Shown piece after piece: positions 12,213 through 19,879 of a stretch of 64,000 bases of DNA. Both the position numbers and the translations under genes were made by a program. Location: assembly GCF_029760895.1 (NCBI RefSeq), contig NZ_CP121679.1:3826001-3890000 (forward strand), written 5' to 3'. Every line of letters begins with the position of its first letter. The stretch's first letter is position 1. The notes below the pieces were generated by a model that made no database searches, was not told the origin of the DNA, and saw nothing but the letters and a program-made list of their open reading frames with translations. Source of the stretch: Ancylobacter sp. WKF20. GTDB lineage: Bacteria; Pseudomonadota; Alphaproteobacteria; Rhizobiales; Xanthobacteraceae.

Positions 12213-13370
12213 ATGACGGCGCGGGGAAAGTTGGCGGAGCTTGAAGCGCTTCGCGGCATCGCGGCTCTGGTCGTGCTGCTCCATCACACCATGCTCGGCT
12301 TCACGCCGCAGCTTCACGGCATGACCTATCCCGATCAGGCCATCACCCTTTTCGGCACGCCGGCCTTCGCGCTGGTGAACGGGTCGGCCGCGGTCATCGT
12401 CTTCTTCGTGCTGTCCGGCTACGTGCTGTCGCTCAATGTGCTGCGCAGCGGCAGCGCGCGGCTGGCCGCCTCGTCGGCGCTCAAGCGCTGGCCGCGTCTG
12501 GCGGGCCCGGTGATCCTGACCAATCTGATGGCCGGCCTCGTCATGGCCGGTCCCGGTTTCGCCAACCGCGAGGCGGCGGCCATGGTGCCGTCGGTCTGGC
12601 TCGGCTGGTTCTACACCTGGCCGAGCGCGGGATGGCTGGAAATCCCCCACAGCCTGTGGGAGGGCGCGACGACCTTCTTCACCGGCCAGTCGTTCTACAA
12701 TTCCAGTCTGTGGACGATGGTCTACGAGTTCGCCGGGAGCTTTCTGGTGCTCGCCTCGGCGCTCGCCGTGGCCAAGCTGCCGCGGGGCCGATGGGCATGC
12801 CTGGCCGTGATCGGCCTCGGGACGCTGTGGCTCAGCCCCTATCTCGCGCCCTTCATTGTCGGCGTCGGTCTGGCCTTGCGGGACCGAACCCCGCATGCCG
12901 ATTGGCGCGGCGCCAAGATCGCGCTGGCTCTCGTGCTGATCGTGCTGCTGGGTGGGTATCACGAGAACATCATGAGCGGGCGGCCCGAAGGCCTCTATAG
13001 CGGGCTCGGACCTTTGACGGCGATGGATCCGCTGCGGCTGCGGGTGATCCTGCACACATTGATGGCGTGCCTCGCCCTGCTGCTGTTCCGCCGCGCGACC
13101 TTCCTACGAACCGCCATGTCTGGACGGGTCGGGCGCACCTTGGGCTTTCTCTCCTTCGGTATTTATCTCTGTCAGGTTCTGGTCATCTGCTCGGTCTCCA
13201 GCCTTACCTATCTGGCCTTGGAAGGGCAGGGTTTGCTGCAGATCGGGGCGACCTTCGCCGTCACCGGTGCCGGAACCTTGGCCCTGGCCGTGCCGGTTGC
13301 CCTATTCGATCACTGGTGGGTGCGCCAGGTCGGGCGGACGCTTTCGCGGGGCCCGTGGAGAGGCGCGTAG
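12213..13370 (+). CDS. Acyltransferase 3 family membrane protein (OafA/YrhL-like)
   Basis: 385 residues with about ten hydrophobic segments. The family signature is at the N-terminus: ELEALRGIAALVVLLHHT, including the R and the catalytic-type His. Members transfer acetyl, succinyl or other acyl groups to extracytoplasmic sugars such as O-antigen, exopolysaccharide, Nod factor or osmoregulated glucans. The substrate cannot be told. The ATG at 12213 is preceded by a GGGGA-type ribosome binding site. It stands alone, followed by a cluster of hairpins that marks the left edge of the tRNA-Leu island. Confidence 0.88.
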   Translation: MTARGKLAELEALRGIAALVVLLHHTMLGFTPQLHGMTYPDQAITLFGTPAFALVNGSAAVIVFFVLSGYVLSLNVLRSGSARLAASSALKRWPRLAGPVILTNLMAGLVMAGPGFANREAAAMVPSVWLGWFYTWPSAGWLEIPHSLWEGATTFFTGQSFYNSSLWTMVYEFAGSFLVLASALAVAKLPRGRWACLAVIGLGTLWLSPYLAPFIVGVGLALRDRTPHADWRGAKIALALVLIVLLGGYHENIMSGRPEGLYSGLGPLTAMDPLRLRVILHTLMACLALLLFRRATFLRTAMSGRVGRTLGFLSFGIYLCQVLVICSVSSLTYLALEGQGLLQIGATFAVTGAGTLALAVPVALFDHWWVRQVGRTLSRGPWRGA

Positions 13371-13571
13371 CCGATCTCCAGCCGAAGCGTCCGTGAGCGA
13401 CATAGCAGGCTGGGTGCGGACAGAACGTTGTTTCTGCTTGCCGTCGAACCGGCAGGCCATACGTCACAACCGTCCCCCAGGGCTAACGAATAGGTGCATC
13501 CCGCCATGATCGGACAGTTGTTGGCGTGTCCGTTGCCTTGAGATTTTTGCAGGCCGTGTCCGTGAGGGCCA

Positions 13572-13615
13572 TTTGTTGGCATCGGCGATGCCAACAAAGG
13601 CGTTGGATGCCAACG
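13572..13615. repeat. Two adjacent perfect inverted repeats at the island's left edge
   Basis: A perfect 12-bp inverted repeat (arm TTTGTTGGCATC) with a 3-base centre spans 13572-13598, and a perfect CGTTGG/CCAACG repeat spans 13601-13615. With the terminator hairpin at 13641 and a GACCGTC/GACGGTC hairpin at 13689-13705 they make four hairpins in about 135 bp just before the putative attL. Function unknown; integrase arm sites, a terminator cluster or a structured RNA are possible. The rest of 13371-13571 shows no gene. Confidence 0.6.
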
Positions 13616-13640
13616 GATCGCGTCGGACTGTCCCAAACGA

Positions 13641-13676
13641 AAAAGCCGCCGAAACCCTTTGGTTTCAGCGGCTTTT
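13641..13676 (+). terminator. Rho-independent terminator-like hairpin
   Basis: A 16-base arm beginning AAAAGCCGC pairs with GGTTTCAGCGGCTTTT with one mismatch, around a CTTT loop and ending in a T run. It lies about 270 bp after the acyltransferase gene and works on paper in both directions. Confidence 0.7.
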
Positions 13677-13708
13677 CGGTCGTCTCAGGACCGTCTTGGA
13701 CGGTCAGA

Positions 13709-13725
13709 TGGTGCCAGGAGAGGAC
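13709..13725. other. Candidate attL, imperfect copy of the tRNA-Leu 3' end
   Basis: TGGTGCCAGGAGAGGAC matches the first 18 bases of the tRNA-Leu 3' end read on the plus strand at 22589 (TGGTGCCCAGGAGAGGAC) except for one missing C. A duplicated tRNA 3' end at the far side of an integrase-bearing region is what tRNA-targeted integration leaves behind. The match is short and has an indel, so the exact boundary is provisional. Confidence 0.45.
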
Positions 13726-13889
13726 CGGCTACCGGAGGGGCTGAAACCTATATAATTCAACGGTTTTGGAGCCCTTAAGTCAAGCGTTGATACACGGCTA
13801 TGTTACACGGTCGCACATCGTTGGGTCGCGGCCGCTGGGCGGCAATTTGTGCAAGGTTCGGTTCCTGATTGCTGAGAGAGCCTGTGCCG

Positions 13890-14024
13890 CCCCGTCTATC
13901 TGCCCATTTGCGATTTCTACCGCTGCTGCCGCACCAGGAAGTCGATGGCGTCCGCTACTTCAACATCCCCGCAGGCAAGACGGAGAGCAGCGTCCGCATT
14001 GTACCCATCCAGAGCAGCCTCTAG
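13890..14024 (+). pseudogene. Tyrosine integrase fragment
   Basis: In one frame the sequence reads EVDGVRYFNIPAGKTESSVR followed by IVPIQSSL and a TAG. This closely resembles the catalytic-domain segment of phage integrases in which a conserved Lys (GKT) and a VPIH strand follow a beta-hairpin (typically ..YFDI..KT..S.R.VPIH..L). Only about 45 codons survive, with no start and no downstream HxxR or Tyr motif, so it is a remnant, in the opposite orientation to the intact integrase at 20825. It suggests an older insertion at the same site or a deletion at the left end. Confidence 0.55.
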
Positions 14025-14080
14025 GTTCTTTACTATAATCAGCGCGCTCATCACGCTCAGGTACGCTCCCGGAGAGGCCA

Positions 14081-16168
14081 TTGCCCGCGTTAAGCAACAA
14101 TATCGAGAACCGCGTTCGGAAGCTGCCTAAGCCATCAAACGCGACGCAGGGCCTGCAGCCGCTGTTCGAGGCCGTCAGTAACGCTATGTTCGCTTTGGAA
14201 GATCGACTGGAGAAGAACGTCGCGAATGGTCGGATCGATATCCGGATCACCAACCTGTCCAGCCCCGACGACTTAGTGATCGTCATCGTCGACCGGGGCA
14301 TCGGCCTTGACGCGAAACGCTACGGGGCCTTCTGCGAGATCGACACCGACTTCAAACAGGCGCGGGGTGGTAAGGGCGTGGGTCGGCTGTTCTGGCTCGA
14401 CGCGTTCTCCAGCATACAGGTGGAGAGCACCTATGCCGAGGCCGACGCCATCCGACGCCGCGCCTTCGATTTCGTCCTGAATAACCTCGAGCAGGTCGTC
14501 CCGCGCTACGAAGGCGTGCCGGACGATGGCGATCGTGGCACTACCATCACCTTCAAAGGCCTCAGGACAAAGGAATACGGAGCCCACTTCCCACGCCGCT
14601 CCGACACCTTCCTCCGGTACTTTAGCGCTCACTTCATCGCCGACTTCCTCATCGGAGGTGGCCCACGGCTCTTCATCGACCTTGACGGGGACCTTACCGA
14701 GTATCCGAAAGCGGTGGCGGACCTTACAGTTGGTAAGCCCTTAGAGACCACGTTCCAGCACAAGGAATTTGGAACGCTGGCCATCGTGGGCTTCACGTGC
14801 CAAGCGGAGGCCAGCACCGGTCTTGAGGGGCGCCACCAACTGCACCTCTTAGCCAACGGTCGAACGGTCGAGACCCGCAAGGTCGACAACCTCCTAGGTG
14901 TGACGAACCTGGAGCGCGATGGCCAACAGGATTTGGTTTTCCACGGCTGCGTCTCGGGTGAGTATCTCGACCTGCGCGTCAACGAAGGCCGAACCGCCTT
15001 CAACCTTCCTGAGCGCACCCTCAAAGACATTAGCCGCGCCTGCATGGAAATCGTGAAGGAGCGGCTGCTGCCGGATCAGGTTGCGAAATTCGCCAAGGAA
15101 CGTCGCGACAACTACGTGGCGTTCGTAGAACGGTATCCAACGTTCGGCTTCGACACCGACGACACCCAGCTGAAGCGCGTCCCCTTCCACGCCATGGCGC
15201 CTGAAGAGTTCGCTTCCGGCCTGATCAAGTACCAGATCCGCCGCGAGGAAGACCGCCAGAACTCCCTTCAGGAGCTGATCGATGCCCTCGACCTCGAAAA
15301 CGTGCCCATTGATCTAGAAGCTTCCGTCGCTAAGGCCGCAAAGGAAATCCAGAACTCCGAACAGCTCGCCCTTGCTCAGCACGTGGTCCGTAGAAAGTTG
15401 GCGTTGGAGATGCTGGATAAGCTCATCAGGCGGATACGCATGCGCAGTGGGAGGGAGGACGACCATCACCTCGAGCGCACCTTGCACGCGTTTATCTGCC
15501 CCATGGGCATCATGGGCGACAATGTCTCGGAGCTTAAGAGCCGCGCGCATGATCTGTGGGTGGTCGACGAGCGATTGGCGTTCACCCGCGCGTTCTCCTC
15601 CGATAAGCGTCTCGACGCGGTTCTGGCGGAGGGTGGCTCGTCAGACCGTCCCGACCTACTAGTTTGGAACTTGGCCTATGGCCTTGGTGTCACTGCTGCT
15701 GAAAACCCCGAGGTCGTCGACGTCTCCGAGCCGCTGCGGTCAATGATGGTCGTGGAGTTCAAGAAACCCGGCCGCACCGTCTATGCCAAAGCGGAGGACA
15801 ACATCGAGCAACAGATCACCAGATACCTTGCGCAGTTGAAAGGCGGAGAGATAGAGACTTTCGACAGAGCGAAGGTGCGCGTGGCGGAAGACTGTATCTT
15901 CCACTGCTATGTCGTAGCCGATATCCGAGGCGATCTGGATCAGCAGCTCTCGAGCTGGGCGACGACAGCCAATGGCCAGGGTCGCGTGCGGCCGCTCAAC
16001 AACGCCTATCGTGGTCAGATCGAGGTCATCCAGTGGCAGGACCTAATCAATGACGCCTGGATGCGGAACCGCGCGACGCTGACGGCCGCTGGCCTAAGCC
16101 GCAATCGACCCACGAGCATGAACTCAAAGGTCCAAGCGCCGATCGAAGCCGACGAAGACGAGGACTGA
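14081..16168 (+). CDS. GHKL (Hsp90/MORC-like) ATPase fused to PD-(D/E)XK nuclease domain
   Basis: 695 residues from a TTG at 14081 with GGAG 6 bases upstream; the conserved N-terminus begins there. GHKL ATPase motifs: N box FEAVSNAMFA (E30, N34), G1 box DRGIG (71-75), glycine-rich lid GGKGVGR (96-102). A long middle region (about 200-500), probably with transducer and helical parts, is not recognised. The C-terminal region looks like a PD-(D/E)XK nuclease: P-D (D525, DLLVWN), then EFK (E559, K561 in VVEFKKPGR) and a QxxxY motif (Q578 to Y582) as in RecB/Cas4-type nucleases. ATP-driven dimer clamping coupled to DNA cleavage is a plausible inference, fitting a defence function. It converges on the HNH gene with a 100-bp gap. 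Not matched by eye to any named system; the GHKL call is firm, the nuclease call moderately so. Confidence 0.75.
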   Translation: MPALSNNIENRVRKLPKPSNATQGLQPLFEAVSNAMFALEDRLEKNVANGRIDIRITNLSSPDDLVIVIVDRGIGLDAKRYGAFCEIDTDFKQARGGKGVGRLFWLDAFSSIQVESTYAEADAIRRRAFDFVLNNLEQVVPRYEGVPDDGDRGTTITFKGLRTKEYGAHFPRRSDTFLRYFSAHFIADFLIGGGPRLFIDLDGDLTEYPKAVADLTVGKPLETTFQHKEFGTLAIVGFTCQAEASTGLEGRHQLHLLANGRTVETRKVDNLLGVTNLERDGQQDLVFHGCVSGEYLDLRVNEGRTAFNLPERTLKDISRACMEIVKERLLPDQVAKFAKERRDNYVAFVERYPTFGFDTDDTQLKRVPFHAMAPEEFASGLIKYQIRREEDRQNSLQELIDALDLENVPIDLEASVAKAAKEIQNSEQLALAQHVVRRKLALEMLDKLIRRIRMRSGREDDHHLERTLHAFICPMGIMGDNVSELKSRAHDLWVVDERLAFTRAFSSDKRLDAVLAEGGSSDRPDLLVWNLAYGLGVTAAENPEVVDVSEPLRSMMVVEFKKPGRTVYAKAEDNIEQQITRYLAQLKGGEIETFDRAKVRVAEDCIFHCYVVADIRGDLDQQLSSWATTANGQGRVRPLNNAYRGQIEVIQWQDLINDAWMRNRATLTAAGLSRNRPTSMNSKVQAPIEADEDED

Positions 16169-16269
16169 GGCCAGCGCCATGAACGAAGCACTCTACGAAG
16201 TGCTAAGCCGTATTTGACTAGGCAGCTCTCGAGCCAGAGACTGAGCCCCCGCAACAGCGAGCGGTTAGC

Positions 16270-17466
16270 TTAGGTCTCGCCCACGGCCTCGCTGAAATGG
16301 GCCGCGAGCGCCTGCGAGTTCGGCCGCCAGGCAAGCTTTGTTGGAAGTCGCAAGTCACAACCGTCCAGCGACCAGTAATCCGTCTGCCGAAGGCGAGGGG
16401 AGACGACCACCTTCATGGAGTCGGGATTGATGGAGATGAGCTTAAGGTCGAACAGGTTATGCAGATCCGCTCTTAGCAGCAGACCATTACTCACCTTGTT
16501 CGTGGACAGTCCGTTGTAAGGCTGGATATGGGCGGCTTGCAGGACATCCGAGACGTTCGTGCCTGAAATCGCGCAGGCTCCGTCGTAGGCTTCGAGCAGT
16601 TGGCGCCGGAAGGTCGCCTGCCCCTGACGCCTCGCGACCTCTGCCCACACACGCCGCCGCCCGTCCTCCTCAGATGCGGGGTCGAACTCAACGGACGCGG
16701 CCAAGGCCTCGACCTCCGTCTGAGCCGTCCGGATTTCCACGTCCCAGGCATTGGGCGAGCAACGAGCCAGCATTGGAGCGAAGTTATCTAGGGCCAGACC
16801 GAGCTGTGCCGTGAGATCAACGTTGCTGAGGTCCTGTGGCCAAAAGAGCCGTGCTACGGCTCCTCCGCCTGTGGCAGCCCCGGAGATTTTGAGGAAGGTG
16901 ATCATCGCTGAGAGCGAAGGGAATTCATCGAAGCCAGGGCTTCCAGGCAGGAGACGGGTTTTCCGATTGAACAGCCAGCCACCCTGATCGGCCAGTTGGG
17001 CATCGAGGGTAATGACAACCGGATCCTGACTGCTAGGCAGCTTGGAGTTGATAAACGGTACGATTGAGCGATTGCGCTCCTTCGTCTCTGGATCGAAGTA
17101 GTCCTCCTCTGCGATAGAAACCGCAAATCCGACCTCAAGGCCTCGTTCGGACGCTATCACGTATACCTGCGGCATATGACCGAAGGCCTCCGCGCCTTGC
17201 GCGCACAGAGAGACCCACAAATCTTTGGGACGGTGCCCACGGGACCCGCGCTCCCGGGAGTACTTTTTGGGGCGGAGGTATGTTTTGTCCCCAAATGGGT
17301 GAGCCGACCGGGCCTGGTTCATGGCCTGGAGCAGTTCGTCGTAGATGCGCCAGTAAGCCTCCTTATCAGCAGGCGGAACGACACCTGTCCGGTTCCGACT
17401 ACCGAATGCGTAACTTGGTGCATCAGACCAGCGGGCGAAGACGGAGAAATCTCCTGCTGAGATCAA
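16270..17466 (-). CDS. HNH endonuclease with uncharacterised N-terminal domain (restriction-like)
   Basis: 398 residues. The C-terminal part is an HNH_2-type nuclease: C298 (GACAISGT), H313 (QAAHIQPYN), N327 and H336 (NGLLLRADLHNLFD), continuing LKLISINPDS as in type IV-like and McrA-like restriction proteins. The first 240 residues (PKDLWVSLCAQG..., MPQVYVIASERGLEVGFAVS...) recall the DUF3578/MrcB-like N-terminal region that senses modified DNA in some restriction proteins; that resemblance is by eye and unverified. The start ATG overlaps the stop of the upstream MazG-like gene (ATGA), so the two are translationally coupled. It lies inside the island and converges with the GHKL-nuclease gene. 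Likely target: invading or modified DNA (inference). Confidence 0.75.
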   Translation of the reverse strand: MISAGDFSVFARWSDAPSYAFGSRNRTGVVPPADKEAYWRIYDELLQAMNQARSAHPFGDKTYLRPKKYSRERGSRGHRPKDLWVSLCAQGAEAFGHMPQVYVIASERGLEVGFAVSIAEEDYFDPETKERNRSIVPFINSKLPSSQDPVVITLDAQLADQGGWLFNRKTRLLPGSPGFDEFPSLSAMITFLKISGAATGGGAVARLFWPQDLSNVDLTAQLGLALDNFAPMLARCSPNAWDVEIRTAQTEVEALAASVEFDPASEEDGRRRVWAEVARRQGQATFRRQLLEAYDGACAISGTNVSDVLQAAHIQPYNGLSTNKVSNGLLLRADLHNLFDLKLISINPDSMKVVVSPRLRQTDYWSLDGCDLRLPTKLAWRPNSQALAAHFSEAVGET

Positions 17467-17807
17467 TTCGCCGTCTCCCCGAGATCGTCCTGCTTCGCAA
17501 CCCCGTACGATGACTGAATTGGGAAGCGCTTCTCGTTCAGGTCGATCTTGGCCTGAGCTGCCGCCATGAGGTCGACGCCTACCCGGTCGGTAAGCAGAAG
17601 TAGATAGAGGAGCACGTCAGCGGCCTCACTAGCGATCTTAGCCGTTGTTTCTGGCCCCGGCTCTGCCGTTTGTGGCTGCCATTGGAACAACTCAAGCAGT
17701 TCGCCTGCTTCGACGCTCACGGAAATCGCCAGATCTTTTGGAGTGTGAAACTGTGACCAATTCCGATCATCCCGGAATTGCCGTAGCCGCTCGATCAGTT
17801 CCTGCAT
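17463..17807 (-). CDS. MazG-like nucleotide pyrophosphohydrolase
   Basis: 114 residues with the all-alpha NTP pyrophosphatase pattern: QFHTPKDLAISVSVEAGELLELFQW carries the first ExxE pair and ASEAADVLLYLLLLTDRVGVDL the ExxD pair that bind Mg2+. Similar to the short MazG-like/dCTPase (RS21-C6) group, which hydrolyse dNTPs to dNMP and PPi. It is the first gene of a two-gene unit with the HNH nuclease (4-bp ATGA overlap). dNTP depletion is an antiviral strategy in other systems, so a combined dNTPase-nuclease role is plausible. The region directly upstream is an IS3-family transposase remnant whose frame runs into this gene, so its promoter may be IS-derived or lost. Confidence 0.85.
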   Translation of the reverse strand: MQELIERLRQFRDDRNWSQFHTPKDLAISVSVEAGELLELFQWQPQTAEPGPETTAKIASEAADVLLYLLLLTDRVGVDLMAAAQAKIDLNEKRFPIQSSYGVAKQDDLGETAN

Positions 17808-17821
17808 CTGTGCCCCACAAT

Positions 17822-18185
17822 GAGGTCCATTATCGTGTTGCTGGTCCAGCGGCCGACGACGGTTGAAACAGTCGGCCCGTTTCAGCGTGGCGAACTCGAC
17901 AGCGTTGAAGGAATGTCAATGACTCTGCCGATGGATGAACTCAAGCTTGTAGAAGCCGTTTATCGTCTCGGCGAGAGCGTTATCATAGCTTTGATCGACG
18001 CCTCCGACGAAAGGCAAAATGCCTGCTTAGGCCAATCGCTAGCTGTCGCAGATGCTGACATTCTGCGAACAGGGTCGCTATGGTGCACTAGGTCGGCCAA
18101 GGAGCACATGCCGCTCACGAGGGCCTGCTCCAGCGCAGCGAGCACGAAGTCGGCATGATCTGTCTGACGCGACCGGGTAAGATCA
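17822..18185 (-). pseudogene. IS3-family transposase (OrfB, DDE) remnant
   Basis: Read on the minus strand: HADFVLAALEQAL, LVHHSD, then after a frameshift AGILPFVGGVDQSYDNALAE and TINGFYKLEFIHRQ, a stop, and SFNAVEFATLKRADCFNRRR. These are the C-terminal catalytic segments of IS3/IS407-type transposases (consensus VHHSDRGSQY, SYDNALAETINGLYK with the catalytic Glu, VEFATLEWVDWFNNRR). Several stops and at least one frameshift make it dead. No terminal inverted repeats were identified. It abuts the start of the MazG-like gene. Confidence 0.85.
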
Positions 18186-18430
18186 AAATCTGGTCTCGCG
18201 TTCACGGGCACATGTTCCCCGACGCGAAAGCGCAGGCGTCCCCCGTGACCCCCCGCGAACCGTGCAGTGGGCAAGCCCGTCCACGAATGCGGCAGGGGTG
18301 GTGTAGGGGGCGCATCTCGCACCGTCGACTGAGAACCCTGCGGCATCTTGGTTTCGCTGTCTGAGCGCTCGCCTGCCTCGTCAGGTTCCGATCTTGCACC
18401 GCGAGCCTCGCGTCCAGATGACCCTGCCCA

Positions 18431-18526
18431 TGTGGACGTGTCCGCTCCGACGTTCAGATGTGTCCAATAGGATGGGTATTGACATTCTGGACGTGAGCGA
18501 CTCTCATGTCTTGACCTTTTGGACAC
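18431..18526. promoter_or_regulatory. Possible res/crossover site of the adjacent serine recombinase
   Basis: The 95 bp before the recombinase gene contain several copies of a GTGTCC/GGACAC-like arm: GGACGTGTCC at 18434, TGTCCAAT...ATTGACA at 18461-18484, TCTGGACGTGA at 18486 and TGTC...GGACAC at 18508-18526. Paired inverted arms spaced a couple of turns apart upstream of the resolvase gene are the normal layout of res sites. The region 18186-18430 shows no convincing gene. Confidence 0.4.
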
Positions 18527-18538
18527 TCGGGGCGCGAC

Positions 18539-19141
18539 ATGAGCACGACCATCCATCCATCTGGCCACCTCATCGGCTATGGCCGAACATCCACCGCCGA
18601 GCAGGAGGCAGGACTGGATGCCCAGCGCCGCGACCTCCAGGCGGCTGGGTGCCACAAGGTCTTTGTCGAGCAAGCATCCTCCGTCGGTGCGCGCCCCGTG
18701 CTAGCACAGGTCCTCGACTACGTGCGTGAGGGCGACACCCTCGTCGTCACCAAGATTGACCGGTTGGCACGCTCCACGGTCAACCTGTGGGAGTTGGTGA
18801 AGGAGTTGGGCGCCAAGAAGGTCGGTCTCAGGGTGCTCAATCTTGGCGGAGAGCCGGTGGACACTCGCAGCTCCACCGGCAACCTCATCCTCAACATCTT
18901 CGCCGGGTTTGCCCAGTTCGAGCGCGAGATGATGCTGGAGCGACAGAAGGAGGGGATCGCCAAGGCCAAGGCTGAGGGGCGCTATACGGGCCGGAAGCCG
19001 ACAGCCCGCCTCAAGGCCGACGAGGCGCGGCGCCTGCATGCCGAGGGCAAGACGCCCACCGAGATCGCCAAGGCTCTCGGGATCGGCCGTGGCAGCGTCT
19101 ACAGGGCGATCCAGGCCGATGCGTCCATCGCAGCGATGTGA
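18539..19141 (+). CDS. Serine recombinase (resolvase/invertase family)
   Basis: 200 residues, the classic small-resolvase size. The catalytic domain starts GYGRTSTAEQEAGLDAQRRDL (catalytic Ser in RTSTAEQ), then FVEQASSVGARPVL, VVTKIDRLARS, the long helix NIFAGFAQFEREMMLERQKEG, and a C-terminal helix-turn-helix (KTPTEIAKALGIGRGSVYRAI). It performs site-specific recombination at paired short sites, e.g. cointegrate resolution or inversion. It appears intact. The upstream repeats at 18431-18526 are its probable target. It may belong to a lost transposon together with the IS3 remnant beside it. Confidence 0.92.
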   Translation: MSTTIHPSGHLIGYGRTSTAEQEAGLDAQRRDLQAAGCHKVFVEQASSVGARPVLAQVLDYVREGDTLVVTKIDRLARSTVNLWELVKELGAKKVGLRVLNLGGEPVDTRSSTGNLILNIFAGFAQFEREMMLERQKEGIAKAKAEGRYTGRKPTARLKADEARRLHAEGKTPTEIAKALGIGRGSVYRAIQADASIAAM

Positions 19142-19588
19142 GTCGGTGACGTACACGAGCGAGCAGCCCCGCCTCACACCCGGTGCGTCTTCCTTTGGGG
19201 CGGCGATCTAAAGCTGGGCTGTCCGCCGTGCCTGTGCCCCGGAAAGCTAACCAATGCTGAGATTTCGATTTGTTGGACGCATCTGAGAAAGTCCAATGCG
19301 ACGACTCGGGGGCTCAGCCGGATGATGCGACACACTCGCTCACGGATTGCCGTCAACCACATGATTTGTGGTGATGGTGCGGTCTCCCTTACTCCCCCTA
19401 TTCTGAATGGTTCGGAAGAGGCTGGGGGGTAAGGGGGGCTAACCAGATGATACCTCTCACTAAAGACGATCTTTATGACACTCTGAGACGTCACTAGTCG
19501 GTCTTGAGGTAGGCCCCTTGGTAGAACCACCCCATCATCTCCATCCATGTCGTAGCTCATCGACAGCGATGGTCCTGCGGATCGTCAC
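19142..19588. other. 447-bp stretch without recognisable gene
   Basis: Open frames exist on both strands but none has a family-like composition or convincing start. A long purine/pyrimidine-asymmetric run with GGGGGGTAAGGGGGG-like sequence is seen near 19421-19440. Treated as decayed island DNA. Confidence 0.4.
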
Positions 19589-19806
19589 ATGCACAGCAGA
19601 TACGACGCCTCGAGAGAGTACCCCTATAGCCTGTCCACCCTGCTCAACGACGACGACATTGATGTCCTCAATCTCATCGCCGAGCTACGCGGTCATGGGG
19701 TGACCCATGCCTGTCTGACGTCGTCCGTCTCCTGATCCGAGATCACACACGGCGCCTAAGGGCTGGCGAGATCACTGAGCACGGCTTGTGCGGCAAACCT
19801 TCCTAA
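19589..19806 (+). pseudogene. Frameshifted small RHH-like gene
   Basis: From ATG 19589 the frame reads SLSTLLNDDDIDVLNLIAEL then RGHGVTHACL and runs to a stop at 19735. In the next frame the sequence continues LSDVVRLLIRDHTRRLRAGE to a TAA at 19806. Joined by a one-base shift near 19711, the product resembles the neighbouring 58-residue RHH-like protein (strand, helix, helix; DVIRFLLADWSSRQR against DVVRLLIRDHTRRLR). It looks like a tandem paralogue broken by one indel. A sequencing error cannot be excluded. Confidence 0.4.
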
Positions 19807-19879
19807 TCCGCGCGTCCCTGTCGACGCCCCTGTCTTTCAGTCTGACGGCACTGCGTCGCCGTCCCGACCCCACGAGGAA

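Noticed and set aside
13371..13571. CRISPR array
   Set aside because: Inverted repeats exist but no regularly spaced direct repeats; none seen anywhere in the window.
13766..14038. 90-codon plus-strand frame before the GHKL gene
   Set aside because: It overlaps the integrase remnant in another frame and ends in low-complexity residues.
18186..18430. A minus-strand frame extending the IS3 remnant upstream, and a GCACGGTTCGCGGGGGG stretch recalling group II intron domains
   Set aside because: The frame has no transposase similarity beyond 18185, and no intron reverse transcriptase or domain V could be traced.
19174..19560. 128-codon minus-strand frame in the island
   Set aside because: No ribosome binding site, no recognisable pattern and low coding-like structure.
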